Positions 6,681 through 9,066 of a DNA stretch of 9,066 nt are shown here, in pieces. The stretch is from contig DHWS01000052.1 in assembly GCA_002413305.1 (NCBI GenBank), positions 1 through 9,066 of the forward strand. The letters run 5' to 3'. Each line of letters opens with the position of its first letter. Position 1 is the stretch's first letter. The notes under the pieces are model-generated. The model was not told the DNA's origin. It made no database searches and saw only the letters and a list, made by a program, of their open reading frames with translations. A program made the translations under genes and the position numbers. Origin of the DNA: Actinobacteria bacterium UBA5176 (GTDB lineage Bacteria; Actinomycetota; UBA4738).

Positions 6681-8393
6681 CTACCTCGTCACCGTGACGT
6701 CCACGGTGTGCCATCCCGTCGCCCCGTTGGGTGGAGGCGGTGCTTCTTCGGCGGTCTGGACGCGGCCGCTCCGGTCGGTTGCCCGAACCCGGAGCTTGTG
6801 GCTTCCCGGGGCTGCGTTCCACTCGTAGCGCCACAGCCGCCACGTGTCGATGCTGTCCTGGGTGGCGAGCTCCGCCCCGCGCCAGGGGCCGTCGTCGACC
6901 TGCACCTCGACCGAATCGATCCCTCGATGCTGCGCCCAGGCCACGCCGGCGACACTCACCGTGCCTGCCCGGATCGTCGCTCCGCGTCGAGGGGTGTCGA
7001 TCCGAGACTCCGTCTTGATGGGAGCCTGCTGGGCCCATCCCCGTGGCACCCAATAGGCGTCGTAGGCCTCGAAGGTGGTCAGTTCGAACTCGACGACCCA
7101 TTTCGTCGCCGAGACGTACCCGTACAGTCCGGGGATCACCATCCGGACCGGGAAGCCGTGGGCGATCGGGAGGGGTTCCCCGTTCATGGCCACGGCGAGC
7201 ATCGCGTCCCGTCCGTCCAGGAGGGCCGCGACCGGCGTGCCCACGGTGAACCCGTCGACGGAACGGGAGACGAGTTGGGTGGCGGCCGGGTGGACCCCGA
7301 CCTCCTGCAGGATGGGCGCGATGGGTGCTCCGATCCAACGGGCGTTGCCGATATACGGGCCGCCCACGGGGTTCGACACGCAGGTCAGGGTCACGTCCCG
7401 CTCGATCAGGGGACGGGCAAGAAGCTCCGCGAAGCTCATCACGATCTCCCGGTCGACCATCCCGTGGATGCGAAGGCTCCAGTCCTGCGCGGTGACCTTC
7501 GGGGCGACGATCGCGGTGTCCACACGGTAGAAAGTCGCGTTCGGCGTGTAGAAGGAGCTCAGGCCGGGGAGGGAGAAGCCGGACCCGGCCACGGTCGTGG
7601 TGACGTCGGAGGGCTTCGGGATGCGAAGGGACGCGCGCGACGCCACCGCCTTGGACGTGGCCCCGCCGGCCACCTGGGCACCGAGGCCCGTCACGACGGC
7701 CGCACCACCGAGGGCCAGGCTCGTCAGCAGGAACCGCCGGCGGTCGAGGACGAGCGGATCGTTCGCGACGGTGGGCGTTCGACCGGCTTGCCGGGCCGGG
7801 CGACCTGGGGCGACCGGAGATCGCGCGGCAGCGTGCCCGACCGGGGAGGAAGCGGCGTGCCACGTTCGGAACAGGGTTCGCAGCGCGTACGCGCCGACCA
7901 TGATGCCGACGATCGATGGGACCGGGGAAAGGGTGTCCCGGGTCGGTCGGGTCAGGGCGGCGGCGACCCCGATCGCCCCGAACCCGACGAGGCCCGCGTA
8001 GCCGATCCATCTGCGACGGGTGGCCAGGATCCCCATCGCCACGGCGAAGATGCCCAGTAGCACACCGATGCCGATCAGGAGCACCGTCTTGTCATTCGCT
8101 CCGAACGCCTGGATGGCGAAGTCCTTCAGCCCCGGCGGGGCCAGGTCGATGGCGGCCTCCCCCACGGCGACCAAGGGGGAGGACAGTTCTCCGACGAACG
8201 AGGCCACCAGCTGGGCCACCCCGATGGCGAGACCGGCCGTGACCAGCCCGGTCGCGGCGCCGATCGCCCATCGCCTCGGGCGCCCGAACGTTCGGGTTGC
8301 CGGTCGCTCCGCCCTCACCGAAGCGACGGATGGGTCCTGTTGGGGTCGCCGCCGCACCGTGTCCCCGCGACCGCGCCGGCGCTTGCCACCCAT
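6681..8393 (-). CDS. Membrane-anchored sulfite oxidase-family molybdoenzyme
   Basis: This 570-residue molybdopterin-dependent oxidoreductase is of the sulfite oxidase type. An Arg-rich start (1-41) is followed by four likely membrane helices (about 42-68, 104-125, 129-148, 159-177). A linker leads to DRRRFLLTSLALGGAAV (Arg218-220), a twin-arginine-like stretch with a further hydrophobic segment that places the catalytic domain outside the membrane. The Mo-cofactor domain covers about residues 270-440. It includes VTLTCVSNPVGG with Cys338, the expected molybdenum ligand, and the family signature HGFPVRMVIPGLYGYVSATK. Residues about 445-570 form the Ig-like dimerisation domain, with IDSVEVQVDDGPW and WRLWRYEW. 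The length is normal for membrane-bound actinobacterial and Chloroflexota members. By family it oxidises or reduces a small S- or N-oxo substrate; sulfite is the default but unproven. No cytochrome or cofactor gene is adjacent. Met at 8393 is preceded by no clear ribosome-binding site. Confidence 0.92.
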   Translation of the reverse strand: MGGKRRRGRGDTVRRRPQQDPSVASVRAERPATRTFGRPRRWAIGAATGLVTAGLAIGVAQLVASFVGELSSPLVAVGEAAIDLAPPGLKDFAIQAFGANDKTVLLIGIGVLLGIFAVAMGILATRRRWIGYAGLVGFGAIGVAAALTRPTRDTLSPVPSIVGIMVGAYALRTLFRTWHAASSPVGHAAARSPVAPGRPARQAGRTPTVANDPLVLDRRRFLLTSLALGGAAVVTGLGAQVAGGATSKAVASRASLRIPKPSDVTTTVAGSGFSLPGLSSFYTPNATFYRVDTAIVAPKVTAQDWSLRIHGMVDREIVMSFAELLARPLIERDVTLTCVSNPVGGPYIGNARWIGAPIAPILQEVGVHPAATQLVSRSVDGFTVGTPVAALLDGRDAMLAVAMNGEPLPIAHGFPVRMVIPGLYGYVSATKWVVEFELTTFEAYDAYWVPRGWAQQAPIKTESRIDTPRRGATIRAGTVSVAGVAWAQHRGIDSVEVQVDDGPWRGAELATQDSIDTWRLWRYEWNAAPGSHKLRVRATDRSGRVQTAEEAPPPPNGATGWHTVDVTVTR

Positions 8394-8549
8394 GGCAAGA
8401 GGCTAACCCGGGTGGTCCGAAATGGAAGCCTGGTAGGATCGCGACGCGCCACGAGCCTGCAATTCGGCCGGGGACTCGACGGCGGTTGGCCAAGGGCCGC
8501 GCTCTCTTCGCCATAAGCGTCAGCTCCAGTCATCAGCTCCCGGTCTCCC

Positions 8550-8669
8550 TCATCGATCCGCGTACACCGCGGCGCCTTCACTCGCCGGGAGGAAGGCGTA
8601 GATGGTGTGGTCATCCGGGTTCAGCCCGATGGTATGGGCATCCCGCTCGGTCGGGATGGTCGCCAACGG
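8550..8669 (-). pseudogene. C-terminal tail of a probable beta-propeller protein
   Basis: The minus strand encodes PLATIPTERDAHTIGLNPDD followed by HTIYAFLPASEGAAVYADR and a TGA at 8550-8552. This resembles the last blade of YncE/lactonase-like beta-propeller proteins, where 'DAHTIALDPxTHxVYxFLP' repeats and a short C-terminal tail are usual. Upstream of the first Pro the frame reads low-complexity Ser/Pro/Ala and no blade continues, because the hydrolase gene on the other strand begins there. About 39 codons remain of a family commonly 300-400 residues long. There is no start codon for an independent product. I assign it as a remnant; family identity is by pattern recognition only. Confidence 0.45.
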
Positions 8670-8701
8670 CGCGCTCGCGGTCGGGGAAGATTGTGGGTGG
8701 C

Positions 8702-9066
8702 ATGGTGGAACGCGAAGCAGCCCTGGGGATCTCGGCGGATGGGTCCGTCGTACTTCCCGGTGAGCTCATCGTGCCGGACGGTGCCGTCGGCGTGGCCGCC
8801 TTCGCCCACGGGAGCGGAAGCAGCCGGCTGAGCCCCCGGAACCGGCAGGTCGCCTCGGCGCTGCGGGCGCGCGGGATGGCCACGCTCCTGTTGGACCTCT
8901 TGACCGAGCCCGAGGCCCAGGACCGGGCGAACGTGTTCGACATCCCCCTACTGGCCGGTCGCCTGGAAGCCGCGATCGCCTGGCTCGGATCGGACGAACG
9001 GACGGCGGCGCTCCCGGTGGGGTGCTTGGGCGCCAGCACCGGGGCCGCGGCGGCGCTGTGGGCGGC
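8702..9066 (+). CDS. Alpha/beta hydrolase, dienelactone-hydrolase type (5' part)
   Basis: The first 121 codons of a gene that continues past the right edge. The order of elements matches the alpha/beta hydrolases annotated as dienelactone hydrolase family, often found beside or fused to phosphoribosyltransferases in Actinomycetota. LPGELIVPDGAVGVAAFAHG contains the HG oxyanion element (His40). SGSSRLSPRNRQVASALRAR follows, then TLLLDLLTEPEA, and finally the nucleophile elbow LGASTGAAAALWA with Ser112. The Asp and His of the triad would lie beyond the window. The substrate is unknown. ATG at 8702 is preceded by GGGGAAG (8683-8689), somewhat far at 12 bases; an in-frame GTG at 8693 is too close to that site, so I prefer the ATG. 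No upstream partner lies on this strand. Confidence 0.8.
   Translation, partial: MVEREAALGISADGSVVLPGELIVPDGAVGVAAFAHGSGSSRLSPRNRQVASALRARGMATLLLDLLTEPEAQDRANVFDIPLLAGRLEAAIAWLGSDERTAALPVGCLGASTGAAAALWA

Noticed and set aside
6492..8060. 522-codon plus-strand frame opposite the oxidoreductase
   Set aside because: The opposite strand encodes a full sulfite oxidase-family protein. This frame is Gly/Arg/Asp-rich noise and begins inside the CDF remnant.
8411..8439. TAGGAT with upstream TGG as an extended -10 for the right-hand hydrolase
   Set aside because: No -35 match lies at the proper distance, and it would leave a leader of over 250 bases. Chance is likely.
1..9066. CRISPR array, retron, defence island or prophage
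   Set aside because: No regularly spaced repeats, reverse transcriptase, nuclease/helicase set or phage structural gene could be read on either strand.

Overview
The window is very GC-rich with no AT-rich island. Three features suggest a soil or freshwater actinomycete-type bacterium: the protein families (class F sortase, multi-TM anchored sulfite oxidase-type enzyme, SEC-C protein with a 'VIANQ' domain, alpha/beta hydrolase with a GASTGAAAAL nucleophile elbow), the scarcity of clear Shine-Dalgarno sites, and the strong codon-position GC bias that produces long antisense shadow frames. A related high-GC phylum (Chloroflexota or Dormibacterota type) is equally possible; I cannot fix the phylum from this sequence.

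Layout, left to right. 1-281 has no intact gene. It holds a probable scrap of an rve-type integrase/transposase (61-108, minus) and a degenerate tRNA-Ser(GCT)-like sequence (134-230, plus). 282-1880 (minus) is a 532-residue SGNH/GDSL hydrolase-like protein. 1881-2586 is a long gap with no gene I recognise and a palindrome-rich repeat patch near 2425-2516. 2587-3221 (plus) is a broken chimera: the membrane N-terminus of a sensor-kinase-type protein runs, out of frame, into the C-terminal catalytic part of a class F sortase. 3340-3474 (minus) is the tail of a PIN-domain (VapC-like) protein. 3471-6332 (minus) is a 953-residue SEC-C metal-binding-motif protein. 6418-6565 (minus) is a frameshifted piece of a cation diffusion facilitator. 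6681-8393 (minus) is an intact membrane-anchored molybdopterin oxidoreductase of the sulfite oxidase family. 8550-8669 (minus) is the C-terminal tail of a probable beta-propeller (YncE-like) protein. 8702-9066 (plus) is the start of an alpha/beta hydrolase that runs off the window.

I see no operon tying the genes into one pathway. The three complete genes are all on the minus strand but are separated by gaps of 348 bases or more. The main feature is genomic: every gap next to an intact gene contains recognisable debris of a different, unrelated family. This looks like a site of repeated deletion and decay rather than a coherent new system. The most unusual single objects are the sensor/sortase fusion scar, the tRNA-Ser-like element, and the large SEC-C protein with its motif in the middle of the chain.
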